This document shows positions 7,434 to 15,080 of a DNA stretch of 18,239 nt, in pieces. The notes under the pieces were generated by a model. That model worked only from the letters and a program-made list of their open reading frames with translations. It did not search any database and was not told the origin of the DNA. The stretch covers positions 1-18,239 of the forward strand of contig JBNJDJ010000040.1 of the NCBI GenBank assembly GCA_051744845.1, written 5' to 3'. The first letter of the stretch is position 1; the number at the start of each line of letters is the position of its first letter. The DNA comes from JBNJDJ01 sp051744845 (GTDB lineage Bacteria > Bacillota > Clostridia > Peptostreptococcales > Acidaminobacteraceae). Position numbers and translations under genes: made by a program.

Positions 7434-8029
7434 AATTGATAAAATATACTATTGAATTCTCTATTTTTGTATTTTTCTTTGATTATTTTTTTGATAGGAG
7501 TTATTAAAATTTTCTTTGATTTATTTATTTTATCTATTGATTCAATTTTTCCATACATTATTCCTATTTGTGCACTATTAATTGGAGTTACAAAGAAATC
7601 ATACCCTTTTTTAAGAATATTAGATTGTTGCGCTTGTTTAACTCCTGTAGCACACCAAGTAGCAAAATGTTCGCAGTTGTTTTCTGTTATAGAATATCCA
7701 CCAAAATTAGAATTCAATTTAGTTTTAGCTCGTTGAACAATTTCTTTATTACTAAATTTTTTTTCGTATTTATTTACTATTTTAATTTTACCATTTCTTG
7801 AAAATTTTTCTAATGTTGTTTTTTCAATTTTGCTATTTTTTCTTGTTAAATAACTAGTTCCTACAAAATGAATAACTTGTTTATTTTCAATTTCTATACC
7901 ATAATGTTTGTATAAAGCAACTCTGGCAACTGCTTCGTCAATAAAAGTTGAGTCTTTATTTTTATAATCTTCATAAGAGGCAAGAAAACCTATTGGTTTT
8001 CTAGTTACAGATATAATGTCTCCATACAT
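7403..8029 (-). CDS. LRAT-domain (NlpC/P60-superfamily) protein
   Basis: This 208-residue protein carries the lecithin-retinol-acyltransferase-like thiol fold. The permuted catalytic set is visible: H42 in YKHYGI, H54 in QVIHF (12 residues apart, as in LRAT/HRASLS proteins) and C119 in NNCEHF with ATWC after it. The opening GDIISV is also typical. An extra stretch of about 30 residues (11-40) lies between the GDIISV strand and the first histidine. Family members are acyltransferases, phospholipases or amidases; the bacterial role is mostly unknown. The C-terminal part (140-208) is Lys/Ile-rich without a recognisable motif. GAGGT just upstream overlaps the 3' end of the dipeptidase gene (1-base gap), so translation is coupled. 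It is the last gene of the minus operon. Confidence 0.82.
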   Translation of the reverse strand: MYGDIISVTRKPIGFLASYEDYKNKDSTFIDEAVARVALYKHYGIEIENKQVIHFVGTSYLTRKNSKIEKTTLEKFSRNGKIKIVNKYEKKFSNKEIVQRAKTKLNSNFGGYSITENNCEHFATWCATGVKQAQQSNILKKGYDFFVTPINSAQIGIMYGKIESIDKINKSKKILITPIKKIIKEKYKNREFNSIFYQLKEKMRDYNI

Positions 8030-8030
8030 T

Positions 8031-9446
8031 TTATACCTCGTTTATTTCTTTTATTGCTGAAGAATATATTTTACAAAATAAAATTAAATCTTTAATTAAA
8101 ATATATTCGTTAACTTGATGAGCTAAATCTTTTCTATTAGGGAAAAGTGGACCAAAAGCTACAGCATTATCCATACTTCTAGCATATGTTCCTCCGCCGA
8201 TTGTAATAGCTTTACTATTATCATTTGTATATTCTTGATAAACTTTTGTTAAAGATTTAATTAATGGATGGTCATCTTTAAAATAAATAGGATCAACATT
8301 TTTAAGATTTTTGATTTCAATTTTATTATCCGAATTATAGATAGATTCATTCAAAGCTGTTTTTAATCTGTTTTGAATTTCCTTACCATTAAAAGTTACT
8401 GGATATCTAATATTTATACCTATATTTGCCTTATTAGAATCTAGATTAATAGTTCCTACATTAAAAGTAAGTTTACCAGATTCTTTATCACTAATATTAC
8501 ATTTAAAATTTTTGCCATTTGTATCTAGCCCTATATGATTTGAGTAAAATCTTATAAAATTACTTATATCACTGATTCTTAAATCAATGAGGTTTAAAAA
8601 TTCTAAAAGAAATGAGATAGCATTAACACCTTTTTGAGGTGTTGCTCCATGAGCAGATTTACCTTTTAACTTTAAAATAGTTTTGTTATTATTCTTATTG
8701 TATTTAATATTTATATTATGTTTTTCATTAAATGCATCTAAAATATGTTTTATTTTTTTATTATTTTCTTTTAAAATAACTTCGGCATAATCAGCTACCA
8801 TATTTTTTCTAGTACCACCTGATATTTTTAAGATTTCAACACCACTGTCGTTAATATAATCATTGAATTTTTTAGTTAAATTAAAATTTAATATACCTTT
8901 TTCTCCTTTTATAACAGGGAAATCTGCATCAGGTGTAAAAGCCATTTTAGGGATTTCTTCATTTTCTAAATAATAATTGATACTTTCCCAATTAGTTTCT
9001 TCATTTAATCCAAATATAATTCTAAATCTTTTATTTAAATTTATATTACTTTCTAAAATTGCCTTCATTGCATAAATCGAACTTATAGCAGGTCCTTTAT
9101 CGTCAATAGCTCCTCTTCCATACAACTTACCATCTTCAATATTACCTTTAAAAGGTGGATGTTTCCAATCTTCTTCATTTCCTTCAGGTACTACATCTAA
9201 ATGTACTAAAATACCTACTAAATCTTTACCTGAACCAATTTCAGCATATCCCACTTTATTATCGATGTTTTTAGTTTTAAAATTAAAAGATTTGCATAAA
9301 TTCAAACAAAACTCTAGAGATTTATGAACTTCTTTTCCAAAAGGATACTTACTTTTTTTGTTTTCAATACTTTTAAAGTTGATTAACTTTTGTGTATTTT
9401 TAATTATTTCATTTTCCATTTTATTAATTTTTTGATCTGTGTTCAT
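8031..9446 (-). CDS. pepV: PepV-type M20 dipeptidase
   Basis: This 471-residue zinc dipeptidase of the M20 PepV/Sapep subfamily cleaves dipeptides in the cytoplasm. Metal ligands and catalytic residues sit in the expected blocks (numbered from the chosen start): H82 in VHLDVVPEG, the Asp pair D115-D116 in GRGAIDDKGP, E149-E150 in LNEETNWES, D173/D175 in TPDADFPV, and H443 in LAHQVNEY. Length is right for PepV (about 470). I chose the ATG at 9446, which has AGGAG 5 bases upstream; a GTG at 9452 overlaps that ribosome binding site. The gene overlaps the upstream UPF0489 gene by 23 bases, indicating one operon. Exact substrate range cannot be told. Confidence 0.93.
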   Translation of the reverse strand: MNTDQKINKMENEIIKNTQKLINFKSIENKKSKYPFGKEVHKSLEFCLNLCKSFNFKTKNIDNKVGYAEIGSGKDLVGILVHLDVVPEGNEEDWKHPPFKGNIEDGKLYGRGAIDDKGPAISSIYAMKAILESNINLNKRFRIIFGLNEETNWESINYYLENEEIPKMAFTPDADFPVIKGEKGILNFNLTKKFNDYINDSGVEILKISGGTRKNMVADYAEVILKENNKKIKHILDAFNEKHNINIKYNKNNNKTILKLKGKSAHGATPQKGVNAISFLLEFLNLIDLRISDISNFIRFYSNHIGLDTNGKNFKCNISDKESGKLTFNVGTINLDSNKANIGINIRYPVTFNGKEIQNRLKTALNESIYNSDNKIEIKNLKNVDPIYFKDDHPLIKSLTKVYQEYTNDNSKAITIGGGTYARSMDNAVAFGPLFPNRKDLAHQVNEYILIKDLILFCKIYSSAIKEINEV

Positions 9447-10155
9447 AGTCACTCCTAACTATTTTTTTAATTAAATTTATTAATAGATTTTCGCATTCTT
9501 TAATAGTAAAATTTTCTTTTTTTAAATAATTAAAATATTTTTTTGATCTTGCAATAGTGATAAATTCACTTTTTCTTACGAGTTGATTAAAAATATAGTT
9601 TTTGTTTTTATAATATAGTGATTTTTTGTCTAAAAAAAAGTCTAGGTCAATATCTAAAATATAGTCTTTTTTAGGTATTTTAAAATTAATTGAATTAAAC
9701 ATCTGATCATCTAATCTTGAAAAAAATTTTTCTTTAAGTAGATAATGTCTTCCTATAGAATAATTATGTTTATCCATACAATTTATCATATGATAGTCAT
9801 TTAAATATTTAAGCCTAATTGCTGTATTTATATGTTCATCATTTGAAAGATTATCTGTTTTTTTTATAAGATTTTCAATATTATACTTATTTATAGAGTT
9901 AATCTTTTTATTAATTATTTTAGTAATAAGTTTTTCTCCACCGTGTTTTAAGCTAGCTTGATATTGAGAATTTTGTAAAAAAGGTGGATTAGTATCTGGA
10001 TGATAATCAATAGATACAAGAGTATATGATTTATTATTTTTATTAGAAAAGTATCCCCATATAGGTATGGAATATTGGTGTTTATCAATTATAAAAATTT
10101 TTTTTTGATTAATTTTTAAAATTTTTAAGTTTGAAAAATCTTTTTGCTGAAACAT
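9424..10155 (-). CDS. UPF0489-family arginase-fold protein
   Basis: This 243-residue protein resembles the UPF0489 family, which has the arginase/deacetylase fold. Visible metal-site motifs are D50-x-H52-x-D54 (SIDYHPDT, the DAHxD motif of arginases), N105-D-E-H108 and D168-x-D170-x-D172 (LDIDLDFF, the D-x-D motif). A characterised relative, OspR, is a peptide arginase that turns arginine into ornithine in a ribosomal peptide. Whether this protein is one is unknown. I chose the ATG at 10155, served by AAAGGA with 6-base spacing; an in-frame upstream start at 10209 would sit inside the promoter. It is the first gene of a minus-strand operon with the dipeptidase and LRAT genes. No precursor-peptide gene was seen nearby. 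Confidence 0.78.
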   Translation of the reverse strand: MFQQKDFSNLKILKINQKKIFIIDKHQYSIPIWGYFSNKNNKSYTLVSIDYHPDTNPPFLQNSQYQASLKHGGEKLITKIINKKINSINKYNIENLIKKTDNLSNDEHINTAIRLKYLNDYHMINCMDKHNYSIGRHYLLKEKFFSRLDDQMFNSINFKIPKKDYILDIDLDFFLDKKSLYYKNKNYIFNQLVRKSEFITIARSKKYFNYLKKENFTIKECENLLINLIKKIVRSDYEHRSKN

Positions 10156-10180
10156 AAAGAATCCTTTCTTAACTAAGCTA

Positions 10181-10209
10181 ATTTTATCATAAAAGAAAAA
10201 AATTGACAA
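10181..10209 (-). promoter_or_regulatory. promoter of the UPF0489-pepV-LRAT operon
   Basis: On the minus strand: -35 TTGTCA (10204-10209), 17-base spacer, extended -10 TGATAAAAT with the hexamer TAAAAT at 10181-10186. The start of transcription would lie near 10174, giving a short leader of about 19 bases before the ATG at 10155. The -35 shares bases 10204-10208 with the -35 of the divergent cadC promoter. Confidence 0.78.
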
Positions 10210-10231
10210 AGATAAACTTATACCTTATAAT
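10203..10231 (+). promoter_or_regulatory. perfect-consensus sigma-A promoter of cadCA
   Basis: TTGACA (10203-10208), exactly 17 bases, TATAAT (10226-10231): both hexamers match consensus completely. Such a strong promoter fits a gene held off by a repressor and released by metal. The start of transcription falls near 10238, at the edge of the inverted repeat at 10237-10256. Confidence 0.93.
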
Positions 10232-10236
10232 TGAAC

Positions 10237-10256
10237 ATATGAATAGTCGTGCATAT
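10237..10256 (+). promoter_or_regulatory. candidate CadC operator
   Basis: The imperfect inverted repeat has outer arms ATATG (10237-10241) and CATAT (10252-10256), with GAATAGT in the middle. It resembles the AT-rich 12-2-12 operators of ArsR/SmtB/CadC repressors. It covers the expected transcription start of cadC, where bound repressor would block RNA polymerase. Assignment rests on position and form, not on a footprint. Confidence 0.65.
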
Positions 10257-10270
10257 AAAAAAGGAGGAAT

Positions 10271-10618
10271 ATGTCAGTTTCTGAATGTAATAGTAAATAT
10301 AAAGATAAAATAGATGAGATAAAAAATTTAATGTTAAAAGATGAAGAATTTTTTGATCTAGCAGATTTTTTTAAAGTTTTTGGTGATTCTACTCGTATAA
10401 AAATAATTTTTGTTTTATTAAAATCAGAAATGTGTGTATGTGATATTGCTAGTACTTTAGATATGAGTCAATCTGCAATATCGCATCAGTTAAGAGTATT
10501 AAGAAATAATCGATTAGTAAAATATAGAAAAGAAGGAAAGACTGTATATTATTCATTAGATGATGCTCACGTTGAAAAAATATTTGATCAAGGATATGAA
10601 CATTTAAATCATAAATAG
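10271..10618 (+). CDS. cadC: CadC-type ArsR/SmtB metal-responsive repressor
   Basis: This 115-residue winged-helix repressor is released from DNA by metal. The helix-turn-helix lies around residues 57-82 (DIASTLDMSQSAISHQLRVL) and the wing around 83-97. Two metal sites are visible. The alpha3N-type thiolate site has C6 plus C55 and C57 in EMCVCD, as in CadC, though with only one N-terminal cysteine where S. aureus CadC has two. The alpha5 site D98, H100, H111, H114 has the spacing of the zinc site of CzrA. It therefore probably senses Cd/Pb and Zn. AAGGAGG precedes the ATG by 3 bases. It lies directly upstream of cadA and probably represses its own promoter through the inverted repeat at 10237. 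Confidence 0.93.
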   Translation: MSVSECNSKYKDKIDEIKNLMLKDEEFFDLADFFKVFGDSTRIKIIFVLLKSEMCVCDIASTLDMSQSAISHQLRVLRNNRLVKYRKEGKTVYYSLDDAHVEKIFDQGYEHLNHK

Positions 10619-10632
10619 AAAGGAGTAAGAAA

Positions 10633-12708
10633 ATGAAATTTATTTTAGAAGGATTAGATTGTTCAAATTGTGCAATGAAAATAGAAAATGAATTAAAGGA
10701 TACTAATATATTTAAAGATGTTAATTTAAGTTTTTCTACAAGTCAACTTTCGGTACAAACAAAAAACAATATTTATAAAAGTGATATAGTAAATAAAGTT
10801 CAAAATATTGTAAATAAGTATGAACCTCATGTTGTTGTAAAAAAGAAAGATAGCAAATTAAAAAATAAAATTAATTTAAATTATAAATTATTAATAAGAT
10901 TTTTTATTAGTTTAGGTTTATTTGTTTCAGCATTAGCATTTAGTTCTGTAAGTCCTTATAAACTTCCTTTACTTATGCTAGCTTATATAATTATAGGTTA
11001 TGATATATTATTTCATTCTTTTAAGAATATAACAAAAGGCTTAGTTTTTGATGAAAACTTTTTAATGAGTATAGCTACTTTTGGAGCAATAGGAATTGGT
11101 GAATACCATGAAGCAGTTGCAGTAATGTTATTTTATCAATTTGGAGAATATCTTCAAAGTTTAGCTGTTAATAAATCTAGAAGATCAATTAGTAATTTAA
11201 TGGATATAAAGTCTGATTATGCTAATAAAAAAACTTCTTTAGGCTCTATTGAAAAAGTTAGTTCTAAAGATTTGAAAATTGGAGATACAATAATAGTTAA
11301 GCCTGGAGAAAAAGTTCCAGTTGATAGTAAGATTATAAAAGGTGAGAGTTTATTTGATACTGTTCAACTTACAGGAGAGGCTGTTTTAAAAAAGAAAAAG
11401 GTTGGAGACAATGTATTAAGTGGATTTATTAATACTGAGAATGTTTTGGAATTAGAAGTTTTAAAAGAATTTAAAGATTCAGCTGTTGCTAAAATTTTAA
11501 ATTTAGTAGAAAATTCAAGTAAAAATAAAGCTGAAACTGAAAAATTTATAACTAAGTTTGCAAGATATTATACTCCTGGTGTAGTATTATTTGCTAGTTT
11601 AGTTACAATTATACCTACAGTTTTATTTAATCAACCTTTTGATGTTTGGTTTTATAGATCTTTAATATTTTTAGTTATTTCCTGTCCTTGTGCTTTAGTA
11701 GTTTCTATTCCACTTTCATATTTTAGTGGGATTGGTTTAGCAAGTAAAAAAGGAATTTTAGTAAAAGGTGGAAATTTTTTAGAAGAATTAACTAATATAG
11801 ATAGTTTTGTTTTCGATAAAACAGGGACTCTTACTGAAGGAAAATTTGATGTTCATGAAATTAAGGCAGTAGAAAATTATTCGAAAAAAGAAGTGTTAAA
11901 ATATGCTGCTATAGCAGAAGTTTATTCCAATCATCCTATTGCAAAATCGATTGTTAAAAAGTATGGAAAAGATATAGATGAGAGCAAAGTAGATAAATAT
12001 AGTGAAATTCCTGGAAAAGGAATAAAAGCAAAAATTGATAATAAAGAGATTTTAGTAGGGAATGATCAATTATTAAAAGAATTTGGAGTTAAATTTAAAA
12101 AACAAAAAATTGAGCAAACTATTATATATATTGCAGTTGATAATAAATATATAGGATATTTATTAATTTATGATAAGGTTAAATCCGGAAGTAAAAACAT
12201 GTTAAGTATTTTAAAAAATAAATTTAATAAAGAAATTGTTATGCTAACCGGTGATAATAAATTAATTGCTAACTCTATAAGTAAAGAGCTAGGAATAGAT
12301 TCATTTTATGCTGAACTTTTACCACATCAAAAAAATGAAAAGGTAAATGAATTATTAGATAATAATAAAAAAGTTGCATTTATTGGAGATGGTACTAATG
12401 ATGCACCAGTATTAAAACAATCAGATGTAGGAATTTCGATGGGTAATATGGGATCAGATGCAGCAATTGAATCCTCTGATATTGTTATAATGGATGATTC
12501 TATATCTAAAGTTAGTCAAATATTAGATATTTCTAAATTTACTAAAAAGATAGTATATCAAAATATAGTTTTAGCTTTAGGGACTAAGTTATTAGTATTA
12601 TTACTAGGAACAATTGGATATGCATCTATGAAAGCAGCAATATTTGCTGATGTAGGTGTTGCTTTAATTGCAATATTTAATTCTTTAAGAATATTAAATT
12701 ATAAATAA
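10633..12708 (+). CDS. cadA: cadmium/zinc-exporting P1B-type ATPase
   Basis: This 691-residue ATPase pumps Zn2+/Cd2+/Pb2+ out of the cell. One N-terminal HMA domain carries GLDCSNC (C10, C13). Membrane segments follow from about 85. The actuator has TGEA (248-250 TGE). The transport motif CPC is at 351-353. Phosphorylation site is D395 in DKTGTLT. The nucleotide domain has the SNHP histidine block, MLTGDN and GDGTNDAP. Near the C-terminus a lysine in LGTKLLVLLLG and D673 in FADVGVAL match the Zn/Cd-type (ZntA) signature rather than the copper type. Length is normal for CadA with one HMA domain. It starts 15 bases after cadC behind AAAGGAG, forming a two-gene operon. Confidence 0.96.
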   Translation: MKFILEGLDCSNCAMKIENELKDTNIFKDVNLSFSTSQLSVQTKNNIYKSDIVNKVQNIVNKYEPHVVVKKKDSKLKNKINLNYKLLIRFFISLGLFVSALAFSSVSPYKLPLLMLAYIIIGYDILFHSFKNITKGLVFDENFLMSIATFGAIGIGEYHEAVAVMLFYQFGEYLQSLAVNKSRRSISNLMDIKSDYANKKTSLGSIEKVSSKDLKIGDTIIVKPGEKVPVDSKIIKGESLFDTVQLTGEAVLKKKKVGDNVLSGFINTENVLELEVLKEFKDSAVAKILNLVENSSKNKAETEKFITKFARYYTPGVVLFASLVTIIPTVLFNQPFDVWFYRSLIFLVISCPCALVVSIPLSYFSGIGLASKKGILVKGGNFLEELTNIDSFVFDKTGTLTEGKFDVHEIKAVENYSKKEVLKYAAIAEVYSNHPIAKSIVKKYGKDIDESKVDKYSEIPGKGIKAKIDNKEILVGNDQLLKEFGVKFKKQKIEQTIIYIAVDNKYIGYLLIYDKVKSGSKNMLSILKNKFNKEIVMLTGDNKLIANSISKELGIDSFYAELLPHQKNEKVNELLDNNKKVAFIGDGTNDAPVLKQSDVGISMGNMGSDAAIESSDIVIMDDSISKVSQILDISKFTKKIVYQNIVLALGTKLLVLLLGTIGYASMKAAIFADVGVALIAIFNSLRILNYK

Positions 12709-12723
12709 ATGTTGTTTTTTAAA

Positions 12724-12785
12724 TAAACTGGGTAAATATAATGTAATCTACAAGTTTACTTTAATTAACATTTTGTTTGTTAATT
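12724..12785 (+). repeat. two inverted repeats between cadA and the chemoreceptor gene
   Basis: TAAACT (12724-12729) pairs with AGTTTA (12753-12758), then AATTAACA (12763-12770) pairs with TGTTAATT (12778-12785) around 7 bases. The second ends just before the -35 region of the chemoreceptor promoter. Neither has a clean T-run, so they are weak as terminators of cadCA. One may be an operator. Confidence 0.4.
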
Positions 12786-12787
12786 TA

Positions 12788-12815
12788 TTGTAAAAATTTA
12801 AAAATATTGTATAAT
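12788..12815 (+). promoter_or_regulatory. promoter of the chemoreceptor gene
   Basis: A perfect -10 TATAAT (12810-12815) sits 16 bases after a partial -35 TTGTAA (12788-12793). The start of transcription would be near 12822, giving a short leader. No sigma-D (flagellar) motif was seen. Confidence 0.65.
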
Positions 12816-12845
12816 ATTTATAGAAAGGTATTATAAGGAGGGGAT

Positions 12846-14993
12846 ATGAATAAATTTAAGAGTTTACAGTTTCAAATGATTACCTTGGTAATTTTAAGTG
12901 TAATTATTGCAGTTTTAATTACTGGCGGATTTTCATTTACTAGTTTTAATAGTATAGTAGGAAGTGTTACTGAACAAATTAATTCTGAAAGTAATAAAAC
13001 TTCAAATCAAGTTGAAGAGACAATGACTGATTTGGTATTGGAAGATTCGAAAAAACAAGTAAATATTATAGTCGATTCGATTGAAAATTATTTTAAAGAT
13101 GTTGAATTAATGGCAAGTTATTTAGCAAATAATAGTGATTTTAAAAATTCTTTTGAACAAAAAAACGAAGAATTAATTAAGACCAAATTAAAAAATGCTT
13201 TTGATCAAGCTGATGGGAAATTATTATTTGCATATTTAGGACTTAAAGATACCACTACCTATACAGCAACTGGTTGGGATACTACAGATTATGATCCTAC
13301 TGAAAGACCTTGGTATAAAGATGCAGTTGAAAATAAAGGAGAGACTGCTTGGTCTGATCCATATATTGATTTTAATACTGGAGAATTAGTAATTACTGCT
13401 TCTCATACAGTAACAGATAATGAAGGAGAAATTATTGGTGCTATGGGTCTAGACGTTTCGATGGGGACTTTAAAAGAGCTTATCGAAAGTTATAAATTAG
13501 GAGAAACAGGTTATGTAATATCAATGGATTCTAATGGAGTAGTTTTAAATCATCCTGAGGATTCAGATGTAACGGACTCAGACAATTATAAATTTATTGG
13601 TAAAGAAATACAAAATGATAAAATTTTATCTTATGTAAAAAGTGATAAAACTTCAGCAACAATTATCAAAGATTATGAACCGGGTAAAGTTGCAATTGCT
13701 AGTAAGGTTCCAAGTAATGGGCTTGTAATTTTTGGAGTTTATCAATTAGAAGAAATTAATGCATTAACACAAAAGACAGAAGATAGTTTTACTCAGTTAA
13801 AAACTTCAGTAAATAAAGAAAGTGATTCTATTGTTAATAATACAATCATGAAATTGGTTGGTGTAGCTATTGGAATTTTAATTTTATTTTTAATTATTTC
13901 AATTTTCTTTACTAAAAAAATAACTAGTCCTATTTTAAAAATGGTTGATGAAATAGAAATATTATCATCAGGAAAATTTGATAAAGAAATAAATATTAAA
14001 TCTTCATCTACAGAAATTGATGAAGCTACTACTAAATTAGAAGTTTTAAGAAGTAGTTTAAATAATATATTTAAAGAAATAAAAGAAATAACACAATCAA
14101 TTAGTCAGGCTTCAGGAGATTTATCTGATAGTGGAGATGAATTAAAAGATATATCTAAGGGAGTTACATCTGCTATAGAAGATATTGCTCAAGGTGCTAC
14201 TGAACAAGCTGTTGATTCAGAAGAAAGTTCTAAATTAATGAATAAGTTATCTATAAAAATAAATGAATTGAGTGATTTTAATGAAGACCAAGTTGATGAA
14301 ACAAATGAACTAGCAGATAATTCTCAAAAAGGTAGTCAAGCTATTGAACAGTTAAATGAAAAGACTAATGAATCGAGTGAAATAATTGCAATGACATCAA
14401 AAGAAACTAATGAATTGTCTAAAGTTATTTCATCTATTACATCTATAACTGATACAATTGCTGAAATTGCAGAACAGACTAACTTACTTGCATTAAATGC
14501 TTCGATTGAAGCTGCTAGAGCAGGAGAAGCAGGTAAAGGATTTGCAGTAGTAGCAGATGAGATTAGAAATCTAGCTGAAGAGACTGCTAATTCAACTAAT
14601 AAAATTAGCGAAGTAATAGAAGAAGTAAAAGAAACATCAGAAAATGTTGTTGATTCTATGAATTCAGTTGAAAATATAACTAATGAACAAATAGATGCTT
14701 CTAAAAATGTAAGTAAATCATTTGAAGATATTAAAGAGTCACTTGATATTTTAGTAGGCATGATAGAAGGTTCTACTGATAAAATAGAAAATATTGAAAA
14801 AGATAAAAATAATGCTCAACAAAAGATTGAAAATATTGTTGCTGTTACTGAAGAGACTGCTGCTGCATCAGAAGAGGTAAATGCTTCAATGGACCAACAA
14901 TTAGATTCTGTTGAAAATGTATCTAGTTTAGCAGATGAATTAGAAGAAAAAATTAATAAATTAAATGAAGATTTATCAAAATATGATATATAA
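12846..14993 (+). CDS. methyl-accepting chemotaxis protein with dCache domain
   Basis: This 715-residue receptor has TM1 (about 10-33), an extracellular double-Cache domain (about 40-310), TM2 (about 335-355), HAMP (about 356-410) and a long cytoplasmic signalling coiled coil. The hairpin tip at 540-585 (EQTNLLALNASIEAARAGEAG) is the conserved CheA/CheW contact. Likely methylation stretches are around 450-460 and 666-678. In the Cache ligand pocket, R154, W156, Y157, Y173, D175 and D203 (ERPWY, DPYID, GLDVS) fit the pattern described for amino-acid-binding dCache receptors, so an amino-acid ligand is a fair guess. AAGGAGGGGAT precedes the ATG. It is transcribed alone. There is no C-terminal CheR-tether pentapeptide. 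Confidence 0.96.
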   Translation: MNKFKSLQFQMITLVILSVIIAVLITGGFSFTSFNSIVGSVTEQINSESNKTSNQVEETMTDLVLEDSKKQVNIIVDSIENYFKDVELMASYLANNSDFKNSFEQKNEELIKTKLKNAFDQADGKLLFAYLGLKDTTTYTATGWDTTDYDPTERPWYKDAVENKGETAWSDPYIDFNTGELVITASHTVTDNEGEIIGAMGLDVSMGTLKELIESYKLGETGYVISMDSNGVVLNHPEDSDVTDSDNYKFIGKEIQNDKILSYVKSDKTSATIIKDYEPGKVAIASKVPSNGLVIFGVYQLEEINALTQKTEDSFTQLKTSVNKESDSIVNNTIMKLVGVAIGILILFLIISIFFTKKITSPILKMVDEIEILSSGKFDKEINIKSSSTEIDEATTKLEVLRSSLNNIFKEIKEITQSISQASGDLSDSGDELKDISKGVTSAIEDIAQGATEQAVDSEESSKLMNKLSIKINELSDFNEDQVDETNELADNSQKGSQAIEQLNEKTNESSEIIAMTSKETNELSKVISSITSITDTIAEIAEQTNLLALNASIEAARAGEAGKGFAVVADEIRNLAEETANSTNKISEVIEEVKETSENVVDSMNSVENITNEQIDASKNVSKSFEDIKESLDILVGMIEGSTDKIENIEKDKNNAQQKIENIVAVTEETAAASEEVNASMDQQLDSVENVSSLADELEEKINKLNEDLSKYDI

Positions 14994-15000
14994 ATTTTAA

Positions 15001-15031
15001 AGGCGCATATTTAATATGTGTCTTTTTTTTT
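15001..15031 (+). terminator. intrinsic terminator of the chemoreceptor gene
   Basis: AGGCGCATAT (15001-15010) pairs with ATATGTGTCT (15014-15023) over 10 bp with two G-U pairs and a 3-base loop, followed by a run of T to 15031. Confidence 0.9.
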
Positions 15032-15040
15032 AGAAAAAAA

Positions 15041-15069
15041 TTGATTTTTATTCTTTGGAGTGTTACAAT
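15041..15069 (+). promoter_or_regulatory. promoter of the uracil permease gene
   Basis: -35 TTGATT (15041-15046), 17 bases, then the extended -10 TGTTACAAT with TACAAT at 15064-15069. Transcription from about 15076 gives a leader of about 120 bases, which contains the attenuator and the hairpin described next. Confidence 0.8.
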
Positions 15070-15080
15070 ATAAAAAATTG

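Noticed and set aside
7452..7801. Two plus-strand open frames (94 and 77 codons) opposite the LRAT gene
   Set aside because: They are antisense to a gene with an intact catalytic motif set; compositions are unlike real proteins here.
9447..9452. GTG start for the dipeptidase
   Set aside because: The GTG overlaps AGGAG; the ATG at 9446 is correctly spaced from it.
10156..10209. Upstream in-frame start for the UPF0489 protein
   Set aside because: It would place the coding start within the -35/-10 region; the ATG at 10155 has a good ribosome binding site.
12709..12845. Cyclic-di-GMP riboswitch before the chemoreceptor gene
   Set aside because: The gap is short and lacks the conserved aptamer segments; only simple AT-rich inverted repeats are present.
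14336..14761. A 141-codon minus-strand open frame inside the chemoreceptor gene
   Set aside because: It is the mirror of the repetitive Ser/Glu/Ile coding of the signalling coiled coil. It has no ribosome binding site and the plus-strand gene is certain.
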